From the NCBI GenBank assembly GCA_027306695.1, contig DAHUZH010000029.1, positions 1 to 33,843 of the forward strand: a stretch of DNA of 33,843 nt. The letters run 5' to 3'. This DNA is from Acidobacteriaceae bacterium. Its GTDB lineage: Bacteria > Acidobacteriota > Terriglobia > Terriglobales > Acidobacteriaceae. Under the pieces are notes generated by a model. It worked only from the letters and a program-made list of their open reading frames with translations, searched no databases and was not told the origin of the DNA. Positions 26,243 to 33,745 of this stretch are shown one piece after another. The first letter of the stretch is position 1, and every line of letters begins with the position of its first letter. Both the position numbers and the translations under genes were made by a program.

Positions 26243-27733
26243 CTACCCGCAAACTGTACACCGCATCCGCTCCAGCAGCATAAAGGCCTCGTCCCACGCA
26301 CAGTTTGGCTGGGGAAAATACGAGATGCACTGGACGGACTCGGCCATCGATGCACGCCCCGCGCTCACATCCGGCAAATGCCCCGTCGCCATTGCTTGCA
26401 GCATCACATTTCCATACGCTGTGGCCTCTACCGGCCCGCTCACCACGACACGATCGCAGGCATCGGCGGTCATCTGGCAAAGCAGCGTATTTAGGCAACC
26501 TCCACCCACCACGCGGATTGTGTCGAGGTGTCGGCCCGTCAAGGCTTCCAGCGACTCCAGTACGGAACGGTATTGCAGGCCCAAACTTTCCAGGCAGCAA
26601 CGTGCGACATCGCCGATGCTCTGTGGCTGCGATTGCATGGTGCGGCGGCAATAGGCGGCAATGGCGGCGGGCATATTCTCCGGCATGCGAAAATCGTGCG
26701 CTTCAACATCCAGCACGCATTGAAAAGCAGATGCAGAAGACGCCATCGCTATAATGTCCGCCCATGTGTAAGGATGGCCTTCGCTTGTCCATTGGCGCAA
26801 ACACTCCTGCAGAATCCACAGCCCAGTCAGGTTCTTCACCAGCAGCCTGGAGCCGCCAGCGCCGCCTTCGTTGGTAAACTTCAACGCGAACGCGCGGTCG
26901 GATGTAATTGGCTCCCTTGTCTCTGCCCCCATCAAGCTCCATGTGCCGCTGCTGATGAAGGCGCTGTTCTCGTCCATGTTGGGAATCGCGGCCACTGCGT
27001 TGGCGGTATCGTGCGAAGCTGTGGCGACCACAGGAAAAGCAGTGTCGATTCCTGTGTGACGCAGAACTTCAGGGCGCACCGCATCCAGCAAGGTCCCAGG
27101 CAGCACAACTTCCGGCAGGATACGAACCGGAACCTCCAGCTTCTCTAACCATGCGCGCACCCAGCCATTGGATAAGCCGTACATCTGCGTGGTTGTGGCC
27201 TCGGTGTATTCCACAACACGGTCCCCGCAAAGAAAGTAATGAAACAGGTCGGGGACCATCAAGAGCGTTTCAGCGGAATCCAATTGCGGATCGGCATTGC
27301 GCACCATCGAGTACAACTGAAAGAGCGTGTTGATCTGTGCGGTCGCGGCGCCAGTCTGTGCGAACAGTTCACGCTCATCGATATGTTGAAAGACAAGGTC
27401 GGGAATGCCGTCCGTTCTTGCATCGCGATAGTGGTATGGGTTTCCGAGCAATCGTCCCTGCTTATCCAGCAGACCGAAATCCACTCCCCATGCGTCCACG
27501 CCGATTGTGGTCGGGCAATGATCGAAGAGTGCGCGATATTTCCTCAGACCGTTCTGAATTTCAGACCACATCCCAAAGGCGTCCCAATGCAAACTGCCCG
27601 ATGCACGGACCCCGCCATTGGGAAACCGGTGCAACTCCTGCAACGCAAAGGTGCGCCCGTTCCAGCGGCCCAGCATCACGCGGCCGCTCGACGCACCCAG
27701 GTCCGCGGCAATGAAATTTGCCGTGTGCGTCAT
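26243..27733 (-). CDS. FGGY-family sugar kinase, rhamnulokinase type
   Basis: It should phosphorylate a deoxyketose (L-fuculose or L-rhamnulose) at C1 with ATP in the cytoplasm. The 496-residue sequence tracks RhaB more closely than FucK: FIAADLGASSGRVMLGRW at the N-terminus, VDAWGVDFGLLDKQGR, PYHYRDARTDG, YTEATTTQMYGL, VVATASHDTANAV and FISSGTWSLMGAETREPI. The FGGY ATP-binding part follows (TIRVVGGGCLNTLLCQMTAD and GPVEATAYGNVMLQAMATG). The ATG overlaps the stop of the upstream aldolase by 4 bases (ATGA). The presence of FucP and GH29 suggests L-fuculose as the natural substrate; the RhaB resemblance leaves L-rhamnulose open. Confidence 0.88.
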   Translation of the reverse strand: MTHTANFIAADLGASSGRVMLGRWNGRTFALQELHRFPNGGVRASGSLHWDAFGMWSEIQNGLRKYRALFDHCPTTIGVDAWGVDFGLLDKQGRLLGNPYHYRDARTDGIPDLVFQHIDERELFAQTGAATAQINTLFQLYSMVRNADPQLDSAETLLMVPDLFHYFLCGDRVVEYTEATTTQMYGLSNGWVRAWLEKLEVPVRILPEVVLPGTLLDAVRPEVLRHTGIDTAFPVVATASHDTANAVAAIPNMDENSAFISSGTWSLMGAETREPITSDRAFALKFTNEGGAGGSRLLVKNLTGLWILQECLRQWTSEGHPYTWADIIAMASSASAFQCVLDVEAHDFRMPENMPAAIAAYCRRTMQSQPQSIGDVARCCLESLGLQYRSVLESLEALTGRHLDTIRVVGGGCLNTLLCQMTADACDRVVVSGPVEATAYGNVMLQAMATGHLPDVSAGRASMAESVQCISYFPQPNCAWDEAFMLLERMRCTVCG

Positions 27734-28668
27734 GCCGCGCCACTGAGAAAAGCCAGAACTTCCGCACTTAAACGACTGACGAGTTCATCGATTTCATACT
27801 TGCCGGGACGCTTCCCGCTCGAAACTTTTTGCTGCAACTCCGCCATGCTATGCGTGAGAGCTTCCACTTCTCCAGTGGGGGCCTCATCGTTCTCCAGCCG
27901 TGGGTCCGGCAACCCCAAGGACTTTTTCAGGACAAGCAGGTCCGCGATCTTATCGGGAGGGATCTCGTTCAGTTTCGGCCGAAGCTGCGAGGCGATCAGG
28001 ATTGTCTTGCAATAGGTGTCCACCACCTCCACATACCATTCCGCGTGCGTCACCGTATCGGCCCAGCAGACGATCCCGTGGTTGGCCAACAGGACCGTGT
28101 TGTGATGTTTGACGTACGGAAGGACCGTTCGTGCAAAGGCGTGCGTCCCAGGAGTTTCATAGGGCGCCAGCGCAACTGGCCCAACGAACACCTCCTGCTC
28201 GGGAATCAGGTTCCCCGGTGGGACGACTCCGGCGACGGCATGCGCGGTCGCATACGGCGGATGACAGTGGATGACGGCCTTGGCTTGCGGCACGGCCTTG
28301 TAAATCTCAAGATGCAGCAGAATTTCGCTGGTCTGCGGACGGTCGCCGCAAATCTGGTAGTTGTCGAGGTCGACCAGCGACAGGTCCTCCACGCGAAGGT
28401 CGCCCTTGCTGCACAACGTCGGTGTGCAAAGCACGTAATGCGGAGAGATTCGGGCCGAGATATTGCCGCCATTGCCATCCACATATTGCCGTTCCCAGAG
28501 CTTTCTTCCCACCCGCACGATCTCTTTCTTGAGCGCGTTAGCTTCCGGCGAAGTAAAAATCCGTAGTGGCTCTTCTGGCTTCATCTGGCTGGATCGATTG
28601 GCCGCCAGACAATCCAATACAGCGCGGCGAACAATGGTTGAGACAAGACTGGGATCGATCTTTTTCAT
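27730..28668 (-). CDS. Class II aldolase (L-fuculose/L-rhamnulose-1-phosphate aldolase type) with extended ends
   Basis: It should split L-fuculose-1-phosphate (or rhamnulose-1-phosphate) into DHAP and L-lactaldehyde using Zn2+. The class II core spans about residues 45-250: RQYVDGNGGNISARIS, TPTLCSKGDL, the zinc motif AVIHCHPPYATAHA, and LLANHGIVCWADTV. At 312 residues it is about 100 longer than E. coli FucA (215). The excess is an N-terminal helix (IDPSLVSTIVRRAVLDCL) and a C-terminal region ending in a similar helix (IDELVSRLSAEVLAFL). The ATG at 28668 is chosen because the promoter (TTGATT-17-TATACT) would start transcription near 28684, excluding the TTG at 28719. The ATG has no evident Shine-Dalgarno sequence. 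It is the first gene of the operon. Confidence 0.85.
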   Translation of the reverse strand: MKKIDPSLVSTIVRRAVLDCLAANRSSQMKPEEPLRIFTSPEANALKKEIVRVGRKLWERQYVDGNGGNISARISPHYVLCTPTLCSKGDLRVEDLSLVDLDNYQICGDRPQTSEILLHLEIYKAVPQAKAVIHCHPPYATAHAVAGVVPPGNLIPEQEVFVGPVALAPYETPGTHAFARTVLPYVKHHNTVLLANHGIVCWADTVTHAEWYVEVVDTYCKTILIASQLRPKLNEIPPDKIADLLVLKKSLGLPDPRLENDEAPTGEVEALTHSMAELQQKVSSGKRPGKYEIDELVSRLSAEVLAFLSGAA

Positions 28669-28679
28669 AGGATATTGTG

Positions 28680-28705
28680 AAATGAAATTAAGTATATTTT
28701 CATTT
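28680..28705. promoter_or_regulatory. Inverted repeat over the aldolase promoter start region
   Basis: AAATGAAA (28680-28687) and TTTCATTT (28698-28705) form a perfect 8-bp inverted repeat with a 10-bp spacer covering the -10 box and likely start site of the aldolase operon. An ATTGTG half-site (28674-28679), also present in the 28711-28740 repeat, directly adjoins it. Confidence 0.5.
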
Positions 28706-28719
28706 TGATCCACAATCAA
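28691..28719 (-). promoter_or_regulatory. Promoter of the fucose-type operon
   Basis: On the minus strand, -35 TTGATT (28714-28719) and -10 TATACT (28691-28696) are separated by exactly 17 bp. The -35 overlaps the left arm of the CACAATCA/TGATTGTG inverted repeat, so a bound repressor would block it. Confidence 0.65.
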
Positions 28720-28740
28720 CCATATAAAACCATGATTGTG
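28711..28740. promoter_or_regulatory. Candidate operator for the divergent DeoR-type repressor
   Basis: CACAATCA (28711-28718) and TGATTGTG (28733-28740) are a perfect 8-bp inverted repeat with a 14-bp AT-rich spacer, placed between the divergent regulator gene and the aldolase gene and overlapping the operon's -35 box. It is the natural candidate for autoregulated binding by the adjacent DeoR protein. Confidence 0.6.
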
Positions 28741-28763
28741 CTCTTTTGCGGTTCGCCTGTATC

Positions 28764-29528
28764 ATGAACGCGATGAAACAAGCCCAACGCCAGCTTAAGG
28801 TTCATGATCTCTTCGCGAAGGAGGAATTTGTCAGTTTTGAAGATCTTTGTGAAAAGTTTGACGCCTCCAAATCGAGCATGCGCCGGGATTTGATTGAACT
28901 GGAACGAAAGGGTGTTCTACGACGGGTTCACGGCGGGGCCATTTCCCTTCAGACCCGGGATGAACAACTCGATTTCAAGCGTCTCTCGGTCAGTTGCCAC
29001 GACGAGAAGGTGCGGATCGGGAAGGCAGCCGCCGCCCTGGTCCAAGATGGGCAAACGGTAATTTTGGGCGGTGGATCGAGCGTTGCGGAAGTTGCCAACA
29101 ACCTGAGCAACCGGCTCATTCAGATTGTCACCAACTCCATACCGGTGGCTCAGGTGTTTTGGGACAGCAAGCAGGCCGAAGTCACGCTCACCGGAGGCTA
29201 CCTCTATCCCAGGCTCGGCGTGCAGATTGGCCCCATCTGCGAAAGGATGCTGGACAGCGTCTCCGCCGACATCCTTATCATGGGCATCGGCGGCATTACC
29301 GCCTCCGGCATCAGCGATTCAAACAGCCTCAACGTCGAGTCCATTCGCGCCATGATTCGAGCCGCCCGTAAGGTGGTCATCGTCGCCGACCGGACAAAGT
29401 TTGGACGTGACTCAATGATCCATGTGGCGCCTTTAAGCGATATCGATCAGATCGTTTCCGAAAAAGCCCTCGACCCAGAATGCCAACAAATGTTAAAGAA
29501 CAACGACGTCGACTGTATCCTCGCTTAA
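28764..29528 (+). CDS. DeoR/GlpR-family transcriptional repressor
   Basis: DeoR-type regulators bind operator DNA and are released by a phosphorylated sugar intermediate. The 254-residue protein has an N-terminal winged helix (about residues 8-60; FVSFEDLCEKFDASKSSMRRDLIELERKGVLRRVHGGAI) and a DeoR sensor domain (from about 75: RIGKAAAALVQDGQTVILGGGSSVAEVANNL, IVTNS, TGGYLYPRLGVQIGP, LIMGIGGITASGISDSN, VVIVADRTKFGRDSM). The ATG at 28764 and a second at 28773 are both possible; neither has a clear ribosome-binding site. It diverges from the aldolase operon, and inverted repeats in between make that operon its likely target. The effector is probably a ketose phosphate of the fucose or rhamnose route, by inference. 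Confidence 0.9.
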   Translation: MNAMKQAQRQLKVHDLFAKEEFVSFEDLCEKFDASKSSMRRDLIELERKGVLRRVHGGAISLQTRDEQLDFKRLSVSCHDEKVRIGKAAAALVQDGQTVILGGGSSVAEVANNLSNRLIQIVTNSIPVAQVFWDSKQAEVTLTGGYLYPRLGVQIGPICERMLDSVSADILIMGIGGITASGISDSNSLNVESIRAMIRAARKVVIVADRTKFGRDSMIHVAPLSDIDQIVSEKALDPECQQMLKNNDVDCILA

Positions 29529-29658
29529 GTCCCGTGTCCACTCTCTTTTCACGGCGAGTCCGTCATCAACTGACAACGGCAGTTTCTGTTTCGGCCATCA
29601 AATTTACTGTGGAACGAGCGATTCAATGTTCTGACCCGACCCGCAGGCCGCTGCTTGA

Positions 29659-29889
29659 CCGGAACCAGCGGCTCCACCTTTGGCCCAAAATGCATCCGAT
29701 ACCGTCCACGACTTGATCTGTGCCATCCTGGAGGCTATCTTCGCCCACTTTCAAGCCACGGCTTCAGACAGCTTGCCGGGCGGAATCAAGTTCGACACTA
29801 TTTACGGATAAATTCTTAATGTCGCCATGCCGCCCGAGCCGCCATGTGAACATGCCTTCGCGCTGAAGATCACCGGCTTGAAGATTTAA
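29659..29889 (+). pseudogene. Degenerate coding scrap, possibly the tail of a second GH29 fucosidase
   Basis: One frame reads PEPAAPPLAQNASDTVHDLI, continues to GIKFDTIYG, meets a TAA (29809-29811) and carries on as VAMPPEPPCEHAFALKITGL with a final stop at 29889. The last part resembles the LP.E.PC.YAFALKI end that I recall from some GH29 alpha-L-fucosidases; the earlier part is not confidently recognised. No start codon or catalytic region remains. It lies in the 437-bp stretch between the regulator and the broken esterase, where nothing else coding was seen. Confidence 0.35.
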
Positions 29890-29965
29890 AAAGTTGAAAT
29901 TCAACCTGGGCGGTCCACGCATCCGTCGGGCTGCTTCCGGTTGTACCCGAGGAATTGAGATTTAC

Positions 29966-30508
29966 ATGAGGAAATGTTGGTTGGCCCTATTGTGTAGCGC
30001 CGTTCTCTGCTGCGCACCCGCTTCGGCAGACGTGAAACCCTCCGCGCTTTTTAGCGACCACATGGTGTTGCCGAGCGGGATGTCCGTGCCGATTTGGGGA
30101 ACCTCAGACCCGGGCGAGAAAGTCATCGTGAGCTTCCACGGTCAAAACCAGTCCGCAATCACGGATGCGGACGGCAAATGGATGGCCCGTCTTCACAAGC
30201 TGAAGTCCAGTGGACCATTTGAAATGACCATCGCGGGCATGCTCCATGAGGACCAGGAGATCGCCGCCGCCAATTATCCAGAGATACGCATGTTCACCGG
30301 CAAGGATACGAAGAGCTACACGCCGCAGTCGGAGATCGACGGCAAGTGGCTGGTGTGCACCCCAGAGACGGTCCCCGGATTTTCCGCCGTCGGCTATCTG
30401 TTTGCGCGCGTTCCGCACCGACAGTTGGGACGCCCTCTCGCCGATCGCGGAACGGTTTACCGGCAAATAGCTGGTACCCAAGGCGATGTCCTGATTACGC
30501 CAGCATGA
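29966..30508 (+). pseudogene. Sialate O-acetylesterase-like gene, internally deleted and truncated
   Basis: Intact relatives are secreted SGNH esterases of roughly 500-650 residues that deacetylate sugars. This 180-residue frame starts with a signal peptide (MRKCWLALLCSAVLCCAPASA) and the typical N-terminal domain (PSALFSDHMVLPSGMSVPIWG, SDPGEKVIVSFHGQ, ITDADGKWMARL). It then jumps from PFEMTIAG straight to DQEIAAANYPEIRMFTGKD. The expected stretch between them, holding the VGEVWxCSGQSNMEW motif with the catalytic serine, is missing (about 40 residues). After PETVPGFSAVGYLFAR the similarity fades within about 15 residues and the frame ends in the 3' end of the convergent fucosidase gene, overlapping it by 14 bp. 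The Asp/His catalytic end is therefore also gone. It cannot be a working esterase. Confidence 0.8.
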
Positions 30509-32300
30509 CCTTCACCGCCGCCGCATAGTCCGTCGTGGGAGAATAATGCTTTGGAAGTTCCACTCTGAGCCCCTGCGGGGTTTGCTTCCACCGCAGTTTC
30601 TCCTCAGTGCCCAGCAATTGGACGTGTTCCACTTTGCCGGGATTGCTGGCCGCCGCAATCCCCAGCGACTGAACCATGAACGCATCCGTTGGCCAGCCCA
30701 AGACAATCGCATAGACCACATTGTTGGCTTTGTTGCGCGTAAACCGGATGTCCTTGGGACCGAGTTTGCTGATGCTATTGCCCTGAAATGAGCCGCTCTT
30801 CACCATGTCCGGCCCTTCGCCATACACCTTCCATGGTCGCGTCTCGTAGATCGCCTCGCCGTTGACCTGCATCCACTCCGTGATCTTGTCGAGGACCGCG
30901 ATTTCCTTTCGGTCGATGGTTCCGTCGGGCTTTCCGGGAATGTTCAGGATGAATGTTCCGTTCTTGCTGACCGTATCGATCAACCAGTGAATCACATCGC
31001 GCGGGTGCAGGTAGCCGCCGTATTCTCCGGGTTTGTCGAACAGGGCGCGATTGTAATGCCAATGCCCGATGCAGGTCTCCGACTGCCAGGGGTAGGCCAT
31101 AATGTGGTCGGTGAGGCCGCGTTCGTAATCGGCAACGAGTGCCTTTGCCAGCCGGTCCGGCACTTGCTTGCCATTCAGGACGGCTTCCATCTTGCCGCCG
31201 TGGGTTTTCAGATTGTGGTTGTAAAAGTAGGAGCCAATGTTCATCCCGCCCCAACCCAAAGGAAGCAGCGAATTGTCGAAATAAAGCAGGTCCGGGTCGT
31301 GCAGGTCGATCAGATCGCGGGTGCGATCATAGAAGTCCTTCACGTAAGAAACGTCCGGCAGCGCATCTTGCGGGTGCTTCGCCCCATACAACTGCTGGGG
31401 ATCGAATCCCTGCCACCACTGGCCTTTGCCTTGGGCCGCAGTCAAATCGCCGTCGTACGGCACGCCCGCCAATGGGCCGGTTTTGTCCGCGCCATGCGAG
31501 GTTTGAAACCACCACCAATTGCGGGCCTGATGCACGGTCACGCCCAGACGCAACCCCTGCTTGCGCGCGGCGGTGGCCCAGCCGCCGACCACATCGCGAT
31601 GCGGGCCAATGTTGATCGCGTTCCACGGATGGTGTTTGGAGTCCCATGTGTCGAAGCCATCGTGATGGTTGGCAAGCGCAATGAAAAATCTGGCTCCCGC
31701 CTTCTTGTAGCGCTGGATCAGATCGTCCGGCTCCCAGTTGAGCAGCGTCCATTGCGGACAAAGGTCCTTATATCCGAACCGGGAAGGATGGCCATAATGC
31801 TCCAGTTGATACTTATAGTCCGGGGACCCCTGCGAATACATCTTACGGGCATACCAGTCGCCTGCTTCCGGCACGCACTGCGGGCTCCAGTGCGCCCAGA
31901 TGCCGAACTTGGCGTCGCGATACCACTCCGGCGCGTCATATTGCAGCAGCGAATCCCAGGTCGGTTTATAGGGGCCGTCGCCGCCTAAATTGGGAATCGG
32001 AGAATCCATCGGCACGCCGTCCCAGGAGCCGCCGAGGATCGGCAAACTCGGAGGCTTGCCCCAGGCGGTTGGCTGCCATCCTGTTTCATTCAGTTTTTCG
32101 CTTACGATCTTCCCATTCTGCAAAGCGTAAAAAATTCTCTGGCCCGCCGGCGTCTCGCAGAACTTAGCGTAGTCTTCCGTGAAAGTGTCGAATCCGTTGG
32201 CCTCCGACGGTGCGCCGGCTCCGCTGACTTGGCCAGTGGCCGGTAAAACCGCGGCGGCGGCGGCGGCTCCAATAAGTTTGCAAAAATCCCGTCGCAGCAT
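30495..32300 (-). CDS. Secreted GH29 alpha-L-fucosidase
   Basis: The enzyme hydrolyses terminal alpha-L-fucosyl residues with retention and would feed fucose to FucP. The 601-residue protein begins MLRRDFCKLIGAAAAAAVL, a twin-arginine-type signal, implying export after folding. The barrel contains DAKFGIWAHWSPQCVPEAGDWYARKMY, NWEPDDLIQRYKKAGARFFIALANHHDGFDTWDSKHH (the GH29 HHDGF motif) and PDLLYFDNSLLP, where Asp342 is the likely nucleophile. WHYNRALFDKPGEYGGYLHPRDVIHWLIDTVSKNGTFILNIPGKPDG is the standard C-terminal end of the barrel, followed by a beta-sandwich. AGGAG lies about 9 nt before the ATG. The gene looks intact although it is flanked by broken genes on both sides. The 175 bp upstream contain no other gene. 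Confidence 0.95.
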   Translation of the reverse strand: MLRRDFCKLIGAAAAAAVLPATGQVSGAGAPSEANGFDTFTEDYAKFCETPAGQRIFYALQNGKIVSEKLNETGWQPTAWGKPPSLPILGGSWDGVPMDSPIPNLGGDGPYKPTWDSLLQYDAPEWYRDAKFGIWAHWSPQCVPEAGDWYARKMYSQGSPDYKYQLEHYGHPSRFGYKDLCPQWTLLNWEPDDLIQRYKKAGARFFIALANHHDGFDTWDSKHHPWNAINIGPHRDVVGGWATAARKQGLRLGVTVHQARNWWWFQTSHGADKTGPLAGVPYDGDLTAAQGKGQWWQGFDPQQLYGAKHPQDALPDVSYVKDFYDRTRDLIDLHDPDLLYFDNSLLPLGWGGMNIGSYFYNHNLKTHGGKMEAVLNGKQVPDRLAKALVADYERGLTDHIMAYPWQSETCIGHWHYNRALFDKPGEYGGYLHPRDVIHWLIDTVSKNGTFILNIPGKPDGTIDRKEIAVLDKITEWMQVNGEAIYETRPWKVYGEGPDMVKSGSFQGNSISKLGPKDIRFTRNKANNVVYAIVLGWPTDAFMVQSLGIAAASNPGKVEHVQLLGTEEKLRWKQTPQGLRVELPKHYSPTTDYAAAVKVMLA

Positions 32301-32475
32301 AGGTTCAATCTCCTGTGAACAGTGGTCGACTCGCGTTGTTGTTGTGACCGGTTTCAGCGGACATGTGGAAGCCTATACAGAAAATATCGTTAGGCCAAGC
32401 CCCGTCCTACGAACCACTGGCCGCGTCCATGCTATGCAAAATTGATCGGCGCCTCAAAAAAATAAGGTAAACGAA

Positions 32476-33658
32476 TTACGGTAGGCCGGTAACAGTCGTA
32501 CTGTCCAGCACCTGGACATGGGTCCCGTCCGCCGTAACGATCATTGTCCGGGTAAACTTCCAGTCTTTGGCGTCGCGGATGGTTCCCGCCGTTTGCGCCT
32601 GTATGTGAATGTTGTCGAAATCGAATTCCACCAAAGGCGCGTCTTGATATGCCTTCACAGAAAAAGCGCGTTTCGCCCCCGTGGCCTTGATGTTCCATAT
32701 CTTCACATCGCGGAAACGCGGCCTGCCCTGCGCCTCCGGCACTTTTTCGGCCAGCACGTTCCAATAGTCCGGCACATTCTTCATTCCCGGCGGCAGCGTT
32801 GCATAGCTGTAGCTCGGGTTCCAGTTCATGTTGATGCGCACCGGCACGGCAACCCCTTCCAAATCGAGATCGTGGATTTTTATCTCCCGCGCGACGCCAC
32901 CGCGTGTGTGCGCGGACTTGAAAAGAATGCCGGAAGGCACAGGCCGATAGACGTGAAGGCCATAAACGTCGATGCGCCGGAAGCCGTCCGAAGTCTCGCT
33001 GCCGATGGTAATGCCCGCAGCCTCCGCGCGCACCGTCGAATCGCGAATGACCACGTCCGTTGTGGGGCGGTTGACGCGCAGCCCGTCCGCATCGCGCCCG
33101 GCTTTCAAGCAAAGTGCGTAGTCGTTAACCGAAATATCGCAGTGCTCGACCAGCACGAAAGATGAAGAATCGATGTCGATGTCCGCAGACACTCCGAAAC
33201 GAATGTGCCCGGTTAGTTCATAGCGGAAGCTGACATAACCGTAAGGGCGATGCCCCAGCAGCGTGCCGTTGATCCAGACGTCGCTATTGGCCATCACTCC
33301 GTCAAACTGAACGAAAATCCGACGGTGCTTATCGGCTGCGGAAACGACGAAATGTTTGCGATACCAGCCCACGCAGGAGGGAAGAAATGCGCCCGCGCCG
33401 CCGGTCGGATTGGTTGCGTCGAAGGGGCTGCAACGGTCCAGTCGTGTGGCACGCTCAGCCGTCGCCATGCGCGATCATAGAAGCCGGTTTGCTCCGCGCC
33501 GGGCGCGTCTCCCTGAAAAAACGCCAGTCCGCATCGAAGGCCTGGATTTGCCAGGTGTGCTGCGCGTGGCCCTGCCCGACAGCGCCAACGCAGGCGCAAA
33601 GCAGCGCCAGGGCGAGCAGCGGTAACTGCGTCTTCCGAAGAACACCGAGCGCGCGCAT
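32476..33658 (-). pseudogene. GH2-GH28 chimeric relic (GH2 N-terminus joined to GH28 beta-helix) with two frameshifts
   Basis: Reading from an ATG at 33658: a signal peptide (LPLLALALLCACVGAVG) leads to QIQAFDADWRFF in frame 1. The match then continues in frame 2 as FFQGDAPGAEQTGFYDRAWR and LSVPHDWTVAAP, shift near 33516-33521 in a T6 run. It moves to frame 3 as FDATNPTGGAGAF, VGWYRKHF, FDGVMANSDVWINGTLLGHR and PYGYVSFRYELTGHI, shift near 33424-33436. All this is the sugar-binding N-terminus of a GH2 beta-galactosidase-type enzyme. At about 33185-33205 it passes in frame into GH28 sequence (ADIDIDSSSFVLVEHCDISV, LCLKAGRDADGLRVNRPT, SGILFKSAHTRGG, NWNPSYSYATLPPGMKNVPD, NIHIQAQTAGTIRDAKDW) up to the stop at 32476. 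The GH2 catalytic barrel and the first part of GH28 are absent. A 330-residue open frame (ATG 33468) exists but starts out of context. Homopolymer sequencing error could explain the shifts but not the fusion. Confidence 0.8.
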
Positions 33659-33745
33659 GCAGCGCAATAGACCCTCCTGCCGTTGGCTTGCTATGTTTAT
33701 ATTCCAATAGGGTAAAAGTTTTACACTGGCCTGCCCGGCAAATTC

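Noticed and set aside
33424-33436. Programmed frameshifting at the second GH2 lesion
   Set aside because: No slippery heptamer in the required phase; with the missing catalytic domain, simple decay is more likely.
32476-33468. Treating the 330-residue frame as a normal gene
   Set aside because: Its ATG and first dozen residues are out of frame with the GH2 similarity, which continues upstream in other frames.
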